From NCBI RefSeq assembly GCF_001499995.1, contig NZ_LQIU01000056.1, positions 1 through 64,000 on the forward strand: a stretch of 64,000 bases of DNA, written 5' to 3'. The translations under genes were made by a program, and so were the position numbers. Shown here one piece after another: positions 52,373 to 60,280 of the stretch; within the stretch, counting starts at the first letter, position 1; every line of letters starts with the position of its first letter. Source of the DNA: Mycobacterium sp. IS-1496. Lineage in GTDB: Bacteria > Actinomycetota > Actinomycetes > Mycobacteriales > Mycobacteriaceae. The notes under the pieces are model-generated. The model ran no database searches and was not told the DNA's origin. It saw only the letters and a list, made by a program, of their open reading frames with translations.

Positions 52373-53697
52373 GACGGGCTCCCATCGTTGATCGGTTCGA
52401 CTTCGTCGGGTGCGAAGTACAGGTAGCGGCCGTACCAGTCGTGCAGGTCGGCGGCGGGGTCGTCGTCGAGCACGACACCGATCTGCGCATCGCCGTCGAC
52501 GGTCTCGTGCACGGAAGTGACCCGCGCGGACCGGCCGGCGTAGAACAGGTCCTGGGCGTCGGCGCGCCGGGTGGGGTGCAGCCGCACCCGCGTTCCCCGG
52601 CTGACCCGCACGCCGCCGACCAGTACGGCATCGCGGTCGGGCGCGACGGCGTCGTCGGCGAGCGGATCCCACCAGTCGACGCCGTCGGGAACCTCGGGGA
52701 TGAGGCCGGGCGGTTGCGCGGCGTGCGGATCGCGTAACACGCCGTGCAGGTCGAGCATCGCCTCGGGCGACATGGCATCGCAGCGGTCGACGATCGCCGC
52801 CGCCCGTGGGTCGGTCGCGCGCGCCTGTGCCTTCTCCTCGTCGGTCATGGTCATGACGCGCAGGGTCAGGATCTCGTCGATCTCCGTCGAGTCGAAGAGG
52901 TCACCGCCGCTCTGTTCGGCGATCTCCGGGTGGTCGTAGAGGATGATCGGGGAGATCAGCACCAGGTTGCGGACACCGGGCGGGCCGGCCAGGACGGGGA
53001 AGCAGCGGTGGTGGCGGCACCGGGCGCTCGCATCGGCGGCGTCGGCCGGCGGGTCGAGCAGGGAGACGAAGTTGCCGTCGTGGACCTCGGCGATCAGGTG
53101 TGTGCCGATCAGCGATCTGGAGATCGCCTCCTCCTTGTCGCGGGCGGTCGCACCCGTGTTGCGCACGGTGATCGTCACCCCGGTCAGGGCGCCCTCGGGT
53201 TGGGCGTGGACCGTGAGCTCGGCGTGCAGGTCGCATCGCGTCCGGACGAGGCGGCCACCGTCGAGGTGTTCGATGTCGCGACCGGAGCCGACGTTGATCG
53301 GCACGGTCAGCGTCACTTCCTCCAGCGGTACCGGGTCGACCGCGACCTCACGGGCGACGGCCTCGTCCCACGTCACCCAGGAACCGTCCGCGGTGCGCAG
53401 TTCGTCGACGGGAACGAAGCTGCCGCCGGGAGCCGAACTCTCCGCGCGTCGGTGCTGCAGCTGCAGGAAGCGCACCACCAGTGAGATCGTGGCGGCTCCC
53501 GTGTGCTCGACGAGCAACTGGGCGGAGAGGCGATCGTCCTCGCCGAACCCGGCCGCGGCGGCTCCCGGCGGACCGAGTACCCCGAACTGCCACCGCGCCT
53601 GGTTCTTTCGCGAGGTGGCGCGATACGGGTACAGGAGGTAACCCTCGTAGAGCACCGCGTCGGCGACGGCGCGCGCCCTGTCCCAGTCGGCGGTCAC
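52363..53697 (-). CDS. hydrogenase-cluster conserved hypothetical, 444 residues
   Basis: I cannot assign a known function. The 444-residue protein opens VTADWDRARAVADAVLYEGY, has a beta-rich middle (LVEHTGAATISLVVRFLQL; HLDGGRLVRTRCDLHAELTV) and a Cys/His cluster SARCRHHRCFPVLAGPPG about residue 230. Then come NLVLISPIILYDHPEIAEQS and SSTEIDEILTLRVM-like text (exactly DSTEIDEILTLRVMTMTDEE). No membrane helix is visible. GTG 53697 is preceded by AGGAGG and overlaps the upstream stop by 4 bases. Neighbours place it firmly in the Hhy operon, and homologues occur next to actinobacterial Hhy genes. Confidence 0.75.
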   Translation of the reverse strand: MTADWDRARAVADAVLYEGYLLYPYRATSRKNQARWQFGVLGPPGAAAAGFGEDDRLSAQLLVEHTGAATISLVVRFLQLQHRRAESSAPGGSFVPVDELRTADGSWVTWDEAVAREVAVDPVPLEEVTLTVPINVGSGRDIEHLDGGRLVRTRCDLHAELTVHAQPEGALTGVTITVRNTGATARDKEEAISRSLIGTHLIAEVHDGNFVSLLDPPADAADASARCRHHRCFPVLAGPPGVRNLVLISPIILYDHPEIAEQSGGDLFDSTEIDEILTLRVMTMTDEEKAQARATDPRAAAIVDRCDAMSPEAMLDLHGVLRDPHAAQPPGLIPEVPDGVDWWDPLADDAVAPDRDAVLVGGVRVSRGTRVRLHPTRRADAQDLFYAGRSARVTSVHETVDGDAQIGVVLDDDPAADLHDWYGRYLYFAPDEVEPINDGSPSCT

Positions 53698-54338
53698 GGC
53701 ACCTCCTGCCTGGCCTGTGACAGTAGGGCGGTCACGGCGTCGTCGCAGGACAGCAGTCCTTGTGCGGACCGGTATGCGGTGAGCGCGGCGATCGTGTCGT
53801 GCGACAACCGCAGCCACCCGGTGTTCGGATAGTGCAGTGCGATCAGGTCGCGCCACACCGTCACCGGGAGTCGGTACGAGTCCTCGCGGTCCCACGGGAT
53901 CTGCGTCACGGCGAATCCGCGCTCCCCGCGGGTGAACAGTGTTCCGCTGAACAGGAACTGCAGTGGTACGACACCGTCGCGCACGGCGTGCAGGTACTTG
54001 GCGGCGGCGACCTCGACGTCGTAGGTGCATTCCAGGGGCAGGTCGACATGGGTGATCTCGGCGAATCCCGGGACCATCGTCGCGCTGTGCTGCCACAGGA
54101 ACGTGTGTTGCGTGGTACCCCACCGCTCGCGCGGGCCGAACAGGTCGGCGAGGCCCTCGGCCTCGGCGTCGGTGTAACCGCGCCGGAGCGGGTCGATGCG
54201 GACCTGACAGCGCAGTGCCATCGCGTGCACCGGGTCGTCACCGGTCGCGGTGATCTCGAGGCGCGCCGTCAGAACCGGTGTGACGGCGTAGGGTTCGGGC
54301 GTCACGCTCAGCACCGAGAACGTCACATCGGCGGTCAT
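53694..54338 (-). CDS. hydrogenase-cluster conserved hypothetical (DUF6084-like)
   Basis: A 214-residue protein opening MTADVTFSVLSVTPEPYAVT. The first 140 residues look like a beta-sandwich (VLTARLEITATGDDPVHAMA, LRCQVRIDPLRRGYTDAEAE, QHSATMVPGFAEITHVDLPL). An alpha-helical tail ends it. It seems to be the family labelled DUF6084, seen in hydrogenase operons; the label is from memory. No export signal or membrane helix is evident. Its first codons overlap the DUF5947-like gene by 4 bases (ATGA), as do its own last codons with the following GTG. Confidence 0.78.
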   Translation of the reverse strand: MTADVTFSVLSVTPEPYAVTPVLTARLEITATGDDPVHAMALRCQVRIDPLRRGYTDAEAEGLADLFGPRERWGTTQHTFLWQHSATMVPGFAEITHVDLPLECTYDVEVAAAKYLHAVRDGVVPLQFLFSGTLFTRGERGFAVTQIPWDREDSYRLPVTVWRDLIALHYPNTGWLRLSHDTIAALTAYRSAQGLLSCDDAVTALLSQARQEVP

Positions 54339-54976
54339 CGCGGTACCACTCTGGCGCGTTCGGCGATCTGTTCGAAAAAGCCACTCAGGTACTTCTCGAC
54401 ATCCGCGCCGCCGTCGAATCCACGCCACAGCAACCGGAGTCGGCCCACCAGCTCGTAGCAGGCGTCGATCGGCAGCAGGTAGCACTGCGGTGAGGTCTGC
54501 GCGTCGGCGCGCGGTGGTATCCGCACCAGCAGCGCCTCGGTGTCCTCCGCGGGCAGGTCCGCGCGCGGATCCGACACCCGGATGCCCTCCCACGCGTCGA
54601 GGTCGAGTTCGGACTCCGTCGCTCCGGCGGGGCCCGGGTACAGGGCGACCACCCGCCCGAGTGCCGAGTTCCGGAAGAAGAACGCGAGACCGACCGGGAT
54701 CTGCAGTGCCTCCCACCGGCCGCGGTCGAGCGCGAAGTCCTCGAGCACGAGGTAGCGGTCGGGCACCGCGCGGTAGCGCAGTGTGGCCTGGGTGTCGGTG
54801 AACAACAGATAGCAGCCGCGGCACACGCACATCAGTTGGCGGCCTTCGACGTTGACGACGTGCTGGTGCTCGTCGGCGATCGGTTCGGCGCACATCTCGC
54901 AGCGTTCACCCGCGGGCTGCGGGGCGGTGCGGGCGGCCCGGATACGGGCCAGCACGTCGTACGCGGAGGTCGTCAT
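54335..54976 (-). CDS. hydrogenase-cluster Cys-rich protein (DUF5947-like)
   Basis: A 213-residue protein with a zinc-ribbon or Fe-S-like N-terminus: Cys26-x2-Cys29 (ERCEMCAEPI), His37 and His39 in DEHQHVVNVEG, then Cys50, Cys52 and Cys55 (LMCVCRGCYLLF). The rest (YRAVPDRYLVLEDFALDRGR; WEALQIPVGLAFFFRNSAL; QCYLLPIDACYELVGRLRLL) is unassigned. From memory it is the DUF5947 family that accompanies actinobacterial hydrogenases. A role in electron transfer or assembly is inferred from the metal-binding motif and operon position. Confidence 0.8.
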   Translation of the reverse strand: MTTSAYDVLARIRAARTAPQPAGERCEMCAEPIADEHQHVVNVEGRQLMCVCRGCYLLFTDTQATLRYRAVPDRYLVLEDFALDRGRWEALQIPVGLAFFFRNSALGRVVALYPGPAGATESELDLDAWEGIRVSDPRADLPAEDTEALLVRIPPRADAQTSPQCYLLPIDACYELVGRLRLLWRGFDGGADVEKYLSGFFEQIAERARVVPR

Positions 54977-55854
54977 GAGGCCACGCTCTCGGGGATCGCG
55001 ACCGCCCAGACGCCCTGGCGGCGCAGGACGGGGACGGGTTCGAGGCGTTCGGGGCCGGCGAGGCCCGCGCCCGCGTGCACCGCATCGAACCCGGCGCCGC
55101 ACCGCGGACAGTGCAGCACCGTGCCGAGCAGGCGGGCGCCGGCCATCGACGCGTCGCACCGGCCGCAGCGGTCCCGGTACGCGTAGAAGGTGTCGCCGAG
55201 CCGGCAGACCAGGACCGGCGCACCCGCGACCGCGAACCCACCGACCTCACCCGGTTCGAGGTCGGCCAACCCCGGCACCGGTAGCCAGGACGGCGGGGTG
55301 TGCACCCGGGTGAACAGCGACTCGGCCGGGATCACCGTGTCGGGTGAATCACGTTCGCCCGCAACGACGTCGATGGGACCGATCTCGGGCGCGGCGGCCC
55401 GGACGGCGTCCTCGACCGCCAACTCGAGGGTCACCGCCGAAGACGGGCAACTCTTGCAGCTACCGGTGAAGCGCAACCGCGCGGTGTCCCCGTCGACCTC
55501 GATCAGGTGGACGTCGCCGCCGTGCGAGCCGAGGTAGGGCCGCACGGTGTCGAGCGCTTCGGTGATCCGCCGCTCGACGCTGTGCGGGTGCAGGCCGTGC
55601 ACCAGCAGCAGGCTGGCGACCAGCGGGTCGGCTGCCACGACGTCGGCCAGGTCGGGGTCGGCGTCCACCGCGAGGCGAAGCAGGCGGCCCAGGGCCGCGC
55701 CGTACAGGTCGGTGACCTCGCCGACCAGGTGCTCGGCGCGTTCCCGCGCCGCCGCGCCGCCGGCCGAACTGGCGTCCAGCAGCGTCTGGATCCGCTCACC
55801 CGCTGTGCGCCAACGCGTGTCCGCGTCCGCGTCGCGCTCGCTCGGCGAGCTCAT
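54973..55854 (-). CDS. hhyE: HhyE: NifU-like plus Rieske-like iron-sulfur protein
   Basis: A 293-residue fusion. The middle (about residues 95-160) is a NifU C-terminal-like Fe-S scaffold with FTGSCKSCPSSAVTLELAVE, a C-x2-C motif. The C-terminal part (about 190-285) looks like a Rieske fold, but the ligand loops read DRCGRCDAS and LHCPRCGAGFD: four cysteines in two C-x2-C pairs instead of the C-x-H and C-x2-H of true Rieske proteins. In M. smegmatis the hydrogenase 2 locus has an iron-sulfur protein, HhyE, in this position. It probably passes electrons from the hydrogenase towards quinone. It overlaps the next gene by 4 bases. Confidence 0.88.
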   Translation of the reverse strand: MSSPSERDADADTRWRTAGERIQTLLDASSAGGAAARERAEHLVGEVTDLYGAALGRLLRLAVDADPDLADVVAADPLVASLLLVHGLHPHSVERRITEALDTVRPYLGSHGGDVHLIEVDGDTARLRFTGSCKSCPSSAVTLELAVEDAVRAAAPEIGPIDVVAGERDSPDTVIPAESLFTRVHTPPSWLPVPGLADLEPGEVGGFAVAGAPVLVCRLGDTFYAYRDRCGRCDASMAGARLLGTVLHCPRCGAGFDAVHAGAGLAGPERLEPVPVLRRQGVWAVAIPESVAS

Positions 55855-55857
55855 ACC

Positions 55858-57654
55858 CTATTCCCCGGTGACGGACTGGGTGGGGGAGTGCAGCAGATCC
55901 AGCGACTTCCCGCCGCCGAGATACATGTGCACCCCGCAGGGCAGACACGGGTCGAAGCTGCGCACCGTCCGCATGATGTCGATGCCCTTGAACTTCTCGC
56001 GGCCGTTCTCCTCGAAGATCGGTTGCCCCTGGACTGCGTCCTCGTACGGGCCCGGCGTGCCGTAGCTGTCGCGCGGGTTGGCGTTCCACGGCGTCGGCGG
56101 ATACGGGTGGTAGTTCGCGATCTTGCCGTCGCGGATGACCATGTGGTGGCTGAGCACCCCGCGCACCGCCTCGGTGAACCCGCAGCCGATGCCTTCGTCC
56201 GGCACCTCGAAACGTTCCCACGTCTTGGTGCGGCCGGCGCGGATCTCCGTCAGCGCCTTCTCGGCGAAGTGCAGCGCACACGCCGCCGCATAGGCCTGGA
56301 AGTACGTGCGGGCCCGGTTGCGTTCCAGCGTGTTGCTGCCGTACTGCGGGATCTTCCACTCCAGCTCGACGGGACCCTTCAACGCGGTCTTCGGCAGATT
56401 GATCTGGACACTGTGACCGGTCGACTTCACGTACCCGATGTCGACGAGGTTGGCCAGCGCCGTCGACCACAAGCGGGCCAGCGGCCCGCCGCCGGTGTCG
56501 AGCGCGAGGTGGTCGGTGCCGTCGAACCAGCGCGGTGACATCACCCAGCTGTAGTTCTCGTCGAAGTCACGCTTCTGCGGTTTGGGGTTCGTGTGCTGGT
56601 TCCACGGGTGCCGCCGGTCGACGGGGTTGCCGAGCGGATCGGTCTTGACGAACATCTCCTGATCGGTCCAGTCATCGTAGTAACTGTGTCCCAACAGGAT
56701 TCGGATACCGAGGTTGATGTCCACCAGCGATGTGGTGACGAGTTTGCCGTCGACCACGACGCCGGGGGTGACGAACATCTTGCGTCCCCAGTCCTCCATG
56801 TCCTTATAGCTGAAGTTGCAGTGCTCGGGATCCTGGAACGATCCCCAGCAGCCGAGCAGCGTGCGGCGCAGGCCCACCTGGTCGTATCCGGGCAACGCCT
56901 CGTAGAAGAAGTCGAACAGGTCGTCGTGCATCGGCACGACCTTCTTCATGAACTCCACATAGCGCATCAGCCGGGTCATGTAGTCGGTCATCAGCTGCAC
57001 GGTCGCCGTGGTGCCGATCCCCCCGGGGTACAGGGTCGACGGGTGGACGTGGCGACCCTCCATGAGGCAGAACATCTCTCGCGTCCACCGGCTGACCTGC
57101 AGCGCCTCCCGGTAGAACTCGCCGGTGAACGGGTTGAGCGCGCGCATGATGTCGGCGATCGTGCGGTGACCGTGCATGTCGGCGTGCGGTGCGGCGGTGT
57201 TCTCGGCCTTCGCCAGCACCGACGGGTTCGTCTCGGCGACCATCTTCTCGCAGAAGTCGACGCCGACGAGATTCTCCTGGAAGATGTTGTGGTCGAACAT
57301 GTATTCCGCGGCCTCGCCGAGGTTGACCAGCCACTCCGCCAGGTGCGGCGGTTGCACCCCGTAGGCCATGTTCTGCGTGTAGCACGAGCAGGTGGCGTGG
57401 TTGTCACCGCAGATACCGCAGATGCGGCTGGTGATGAAGTGGGCGTCGCGGGGGTCCTTGCCCTTCATGAAGATGGAGTAGCCGCGGAAGATCGACGAGG
57501 TGCTGTGGCACTCCACGACTTCGCGGTTGTCGAAGTCGACCTTGGTGTAAATGCCGAGGCTGCCGACGATGCGGGTGATGGGGTCCCAGGCCATCTCCAC
57601 CAGCTGGCCGGGTTCCCGCTTGACATGCGACGGGTCGGGGATAGTCGTGGTCAT
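55858..57654 (-). CDS. hhyL: [NiFe]-hydrogenase large subunit (group 1h, high affinity)
   Basis: Catalytic large subunit, 598 residues. The N-terminal nickel ligands are Cys79 and Cys82 in RICGICGDNH, and the C-terminal pair is Cys570 and Cys573 in DPCLPCGVH. After His576 a 22-residue tail (MYLGGGKSLDLLHSPTQSVT plus GE) remains, the part cut by the maturation protease. DPITRIVGSLGIYTKVDFDN marks the start of the fold. The L1/L2 form with ICGICGDNHATCSCY fits the actinobacterial high-affinity group. ATG 57654 is preceded by GAGAAGAA. It lies directly after hhyS and before hhyE. Confidence 0.97.
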   Translation of the reverse strand: MTTTIPDPSHVKREPGQLVEMAWDPITRIVGSLGIYTKVDFDNREVVECHSTSSIFRGYSIFMKGKDPRDAHFITSRICGICGDNHATCSCYTQNMAYGVQPPHLAEWLVNLGEAAEYMFDHNIFQENLVGVDFCEKMVAETNPSVLAKAENTAAPHADMHGHRTIADIMRALNPFTGEFYREALQVSRWTREMFCLMEGRHVHPSTLYPGGIGTTATVQLMTDYMTRLMRYVEFMKKVVPMHDDLFDFFYEALPGYDQVGLRRTLLGCWGSFQDPEHCNFSYKDMEDWGRKMFVTPGVVVDGKLVTTSLVDINLGIRILLGHSYYDDWTDQEMFVKTDPLGNPVDRRHPWNQHTNPKPQKRDFDENYSWVMSPRWFDGTDHLALDTGGGPLARLWSTALANLVDIGYVKSTGHSVQINLPKTALKGPVELEWKIPQYGSNTLERNRARTYFQAYAAACALHFAEKALTEIRAGRTKTWERFEVPDEGIGCGFTEAVRGVLSHHMVIRDGKIANYHPYPPTPWNANPRDSYGTPGPYEDAVQGQPIFEENGREKFKGIDIMRTVRSFDPCLPCGVHMYLGGGKSLDLLHSPTQSVTGE

Positions 57655-57736
57655 CGAATTCTTCTCTCGTGCTGTGCGACCCGTGCGCCGAGCACCGTCA
57701 TCCGGTGTCGGCGACACGGGCGCGGGCGGCGCGCAC

Positions 57737-58792
57737 CTACCAGGTGCGCGTGGCGCCCGTTTCGAGTTCGGCGCCGGGGTGGCGCCACTTCGGCTCTTTG
57801 TCGACGGTGCGACCGGTGACGTGACGCAGGCTGCGGATGACCGACCCGTACAGGGTGGATGCGGTGGTCGAGACCTTCCCGCCCGGTGGCTCGTCCATGA
57901 ACGGCATGAACTTGTCCGGGAAGCCGGGCATGGTGCACCCGATGCAGATGCCGCCCACGTTGGGACATCCCCCGATACCGTTGATCCACCCACGCTTGGG
58001 CACGTTGCATTTCACAACGGGACCCCAACAACCCAGTTTCACAATGCATTTGGGTGACCCATATTCGGTGGCGAAGTCACCCTGCTCGTAGTACCCGGCG
58101 CGGTCACACCCCTCGTGTACAGACTGACCGAACAGCCACTGCGGTCGAAGCGCATCGTCCAACGGGATCATCGGTGCCTGATCGGTGGCCATGTAGAGCA
58201 GATAGGTGAGTGTCTCCGCCAGGTTGTCCGGATGTATCGGGCACCCCGGTACGCAGACGATCGGTATGCCTGCCTTGCTCTTCCAGTCCCAGCCGAGGTA
58301 GTCGGGCACACCCATGGCTCCGGTCGGGTTACCCGCCATCGCGTGGATGCCGCCGTAGGTCGCGCAGGTGCCCACCGCGACCACGGCGGTCGCCTTGGGC
58401 GTCAACCGGTCGAGCCACTCGCTGGTGGTCATCGGTTGACCGGTGGCCGGGTTGTTGCCGAACCCGCACCAGTATCCCTCGCTCTTGATCGCCTCGTTCG
58501 GGATCGATCCCTCGACGACCAACACGAACGGTTCCAATTCGCCTCTGTCCGCTTTGAAGAACCATTCGAGGAAGTCGTCGGCGCCCCCGTTCGGTCCGCA
58601 TTCGAAATCGATCAGGGGCCAGTGAACGGCGATCTTGGGCAGTCCGGGGAGGGCGCCGAGCGCGATCTCCTCGATACTGGGCTGGGTGGCGGCAGTCAGC
58701 GCCACAGAATCACCGTCGCAACTCAATCCGGCATTGATCCACAGAACGTGGATCAGCGCCTCTTCCGCTTTGACTGCTGCCTCAGTAGGCAT
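57737..58792 (-). CDS. hhyS: [NiFe]-hydrogenase small subunit (group 1h), with Asp-ligated proximal cluster
   Basis: Electron-transfer small subunit, 351 residues. The first proximal-cluster motif reads LSCDGDS: Cys25 is kept but the usual second Cys of CxGC is Asp28, the change known for actinobacterial-type hydrogenases. The other proximal Cys are in VGTCATYGG and VPGCPIHP. Medial and distal ligands follow: QSVHEGCDRAGYYEQGD (His and Cys), KLGCWGPVVKCNVPKRGW and GGCPNVGGICIGCTMPGFPD. There is no Tat signal, unlike classical uptake hydrogenases, so it acts on the cytoplasmic side. ATG 58792 was chosen because GGAAAG lies 8 bases upstream; GTG 58798 is in frame. Confidence 0.96.
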   Translation of the reverse strand: MPTEAAVKAEEALIHVLWINAGLSCDGDSVALTAATQPSIEEIALGALPGLPKIAVHWPLIDFECGPNGGADDFLEWFFKADRGELEPFVLVVEGSIPNEAIKSEGYWCGFGNNPATGQPMTTSEWLDRLTPKATAVVAVGTCATYGGIHAMAGNPTGAMGVPDYLGWDWKSKAGIPIVCVPGCPIHPDNLAETLTYLLYMATDQAPMIPLDDALRPQWLFGQSVHEGCDRAGYYEQGDFATEYGSPKCIVKLGCWGPVVKCNVPKRGWINGIGGCPNVGGICIGCTMPGFPDKFMPFMDEPPGGKVSTTASTLYGSVIRSLRHVTGRTVDKEPKWRHPGAELETGATRTW

Positions 58793-58876
58793 CGCCACAG
58801 CTTTCCGGGGCCGGGGCTGGCGACCCCTGCGCCGCCGGAGTCGACCCTCGGCCCACTTGCGCGGCGCTAAGTTCTG

Positions 58877-58905
58877 GGTCTACTCCGGCGGCTTGGTTCT
58901 GTCAA
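58877..58905 (-). promoter_or_regulatory. candidate sigma-A-like promoter of the hhySL operon
   Basis: On the minus strand TTGACA (58905-58900) is followed after 17 bases by TAGACC (58882-58877), about 85 bases before hhyS. The -35 box is a perfect sigma-70 match and spacing is ideal. It sits between the hypB stop and hhyS, so the structural genes can be transcribed separately from hypAB. No stress-sigma motif was recognised. Confidence 0.55.
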
Positions 58906-58911
58906 CGGTCG

Positions 58912-59688
58912 TCACGACATGACCCGATCGCGGGACGGGTTTGCCGAGAGGTCGATCCAGGCGTACCACTGCCCGGCGCCCTCGCCCGTCGTCGCGGAGA
59001 CCGGCAACACGCCGACGCCCGGGTTCAGCGAGCGGGCGTGGCGGGTGCACGCGTCGAGGTCGAAGTCCACGTACGGCAGAAGGTCGGTCTTGTTGACGAG
59101 GACCAGCCCGGCGGCGGCAAACATGTGGGGGTACTTCAGGGGTTTGTCGGTGCCCTCGGTCACGGAGATGATCACGACCTTGCTGTGTTCGCCGAGGTCG
59201 AACAGCGCGGGGCAGACGAGGTTGCCGACGTTTTCGATGAACAGCAGTGTGCCGGGGGCGGGGTCGAGTTCCTCGAGCGCGCGCCGCACCATCATCGCGT
59301 CGAGGTGGCAACCGGCGCCGGTGTTGACCTGGACCGCCCTCGCGCCTGCCGCGCGGATGCGCTCGGCGTCGAGTGCCGTCTCCTGGTCACCCTCGATCAC
59401 GGCGATGGGCCGGTGTCCACCGAGGTCGCGGATGGTCCGTTCGAGCAGGGTGGTCTTGCCCGCCCCCGGCGAGCTGGTGAGGTTGAGCGCGAGGATGTCG
59501 CGCTCGGCGAGCCAGCGGCGATTCTGCGCGGCGAGGTCGTCGTTGCGGGCGAGCACCTTCTGCTCCAGCGTCACGGTCTCGGTATGCGGGTGGTCGTGGG
59601 TGTGCGGATGGGTGTGGCCGGGGGGGTGGTCGTGGCCGGGGGTGTGGTCGTGGGCGTGGTCGTCGCCGCAGCCGCAGGTCGCGCACAT
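58912..59688 (-). CDS. hypB: hydrogenase nickel-incorporation GTPase HypB
   Basis: HypB, with HypA, inserts nickel into the large subunit using GTP. The 258-residue protein has the high-affinity Ni site CATCGCG at the N-terminus (as in E. coli CTTCGCG) and a His/Asp-rich nickel-storage stretch (about residues 9-35). The GTPase follows: SSPGAGKTTLLE, VIEGDQETALDAERIRAAGA, NTGAGCHLDAMMVRRAL, FIENVGNLVCPALFDLGEHS and LVNKTDLLPYVD. hypA ends 2 bases upstream. It is separated from hhyS by a 119-base promoter-containing gap. Confidence 0.97.
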   Translation of the reverse strand: MCATCGCGDDHAHDHTPGHDHPPGHTHPHTHDHPHTETVTLEQKVLARNDDLAAQNRRWLAERDILALNLTSSPGAGKTTLLERTIRDLGGHRPIAVIEGDQETALDAERIRAAGARAVQVNTGAGCHLDAMMVRRALEELDPAPGTLLFIENVGNLVCPALFDLGEHSKVVIISVTEGTDKPLKYPHMFAAAGLVLVNKTDLLPYVDFDLDACTRHARSLNPGVGVLPVSATTGEGAGQWYAWIDLSANPSRDRVMS

Positions 59689-59690
59689 GG

Positions 59691-60020
59691 TCAGCTCACT
59701 TCCATCGAGAGGATTCGCAGTTCGCGTCCGGCGCGCACGTCGACGTCGGCGCTTCCGCACGGGCACAACAGGATCAGATCGGTCAGTTCGAAGTCGGCGT
59801 CGCAGGTCCGGCACCGTGCCAGCCCGGGCCGCACGTCCAGGTCCAGGCGGGCGCCGTCGGCGGCGGTGCCCTCGGTGGCGAGCTCGAAACAGAACTGCAT
59901 CGCGGCGGGCACTACCGCGCACAGCGCTCCGACCTCGAGCCGCACACTGTGCACGCGGCGGCCGGCGGCGTGGTCGCAGACCGCGTCGACAATGCTCTGG
60001 GTGATCGCCATCTCGTGCAT
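59691..60020 (-). CDS. hypA: hydrogenase maturation nickel metallochaperone HypA
   Basis: HypA delivers nickel with HypB. The 109-residue protein begins MHEMAITQSIVDAVCDHAAG, with the Ni-binding N-terminal Met-His-Glu, and has the zinc motif CRTCDADFELTDLILLCPCG. The ATG at 60020 is required for the free N-terminus before His2. A 15-base duplication just upstream adds an in-frame second ATG-His-Gly-Thr-Ala (start 60035), so starting there would bury His2. It is the first gene of the leftward hydrogenase block, divergent from recA. Confidence 0.93.
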   Translation of the reverse strand: MHEMAITQSIVDAVCDHAAGRRVHSVRLEVGALCAVVPAAMQFCFELATEGTAADGARLDLDVRPGLARCRTCDADFELTDLILLCPCGSADVDVRAGRELRILSMEVS

Positions 60021-60046
60021 CGCTGTGCCGTGCATTGCTGTGCCGT
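60017..60046. repeat. 15-base tandem duplication at the hypA start
   Basis: GCATCGCTGTGCCGT (60017-60031) and GCATTGCTGTGCCGT (60032-60046) differ at one base. They duplicate the hypA start codon region in frame, giving MHGTA before MHEMA on the minus strand. Confidence 0.85.
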
Positions 60047-60143
60047 CCAGCCAGGAGGCCGGTGTCCTCACGATAGGCCGGTACCGGGCGGAGCGGACGG
60101 AATCGCCGATCGGTCCGGTCATCCATCGGCGTGTCAACTTGAG

Positions 60144-60166
60144 TCGAACAGGTGTTCGTCTATGGT
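60144..60166 (+). promoter_or_regulatory. recA: recA SOS box and -10 element
   Basis: TCGAACAGGTGTTCGT at 60144-60159 matches the LexA box TCGAAC-N4-GTTCGA with one mismatch (final T), like the known M. tuberculosis recA box. TATGGT at 60161-60166 follows and resembles a -10. The start codon is about 115 bases downstream. Confidence 0.9.
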
Positions 60167-60280
60167 GGGTGGTGTTCGACGGCTGGGTGACTGCTTCCGC
60201 CGACTTGTCGGTGGGTCCCTCTAGCGTCACGGCCAACTGATCGACACCGGTCACCGAACATCACGAGGATGGAGACAGAC

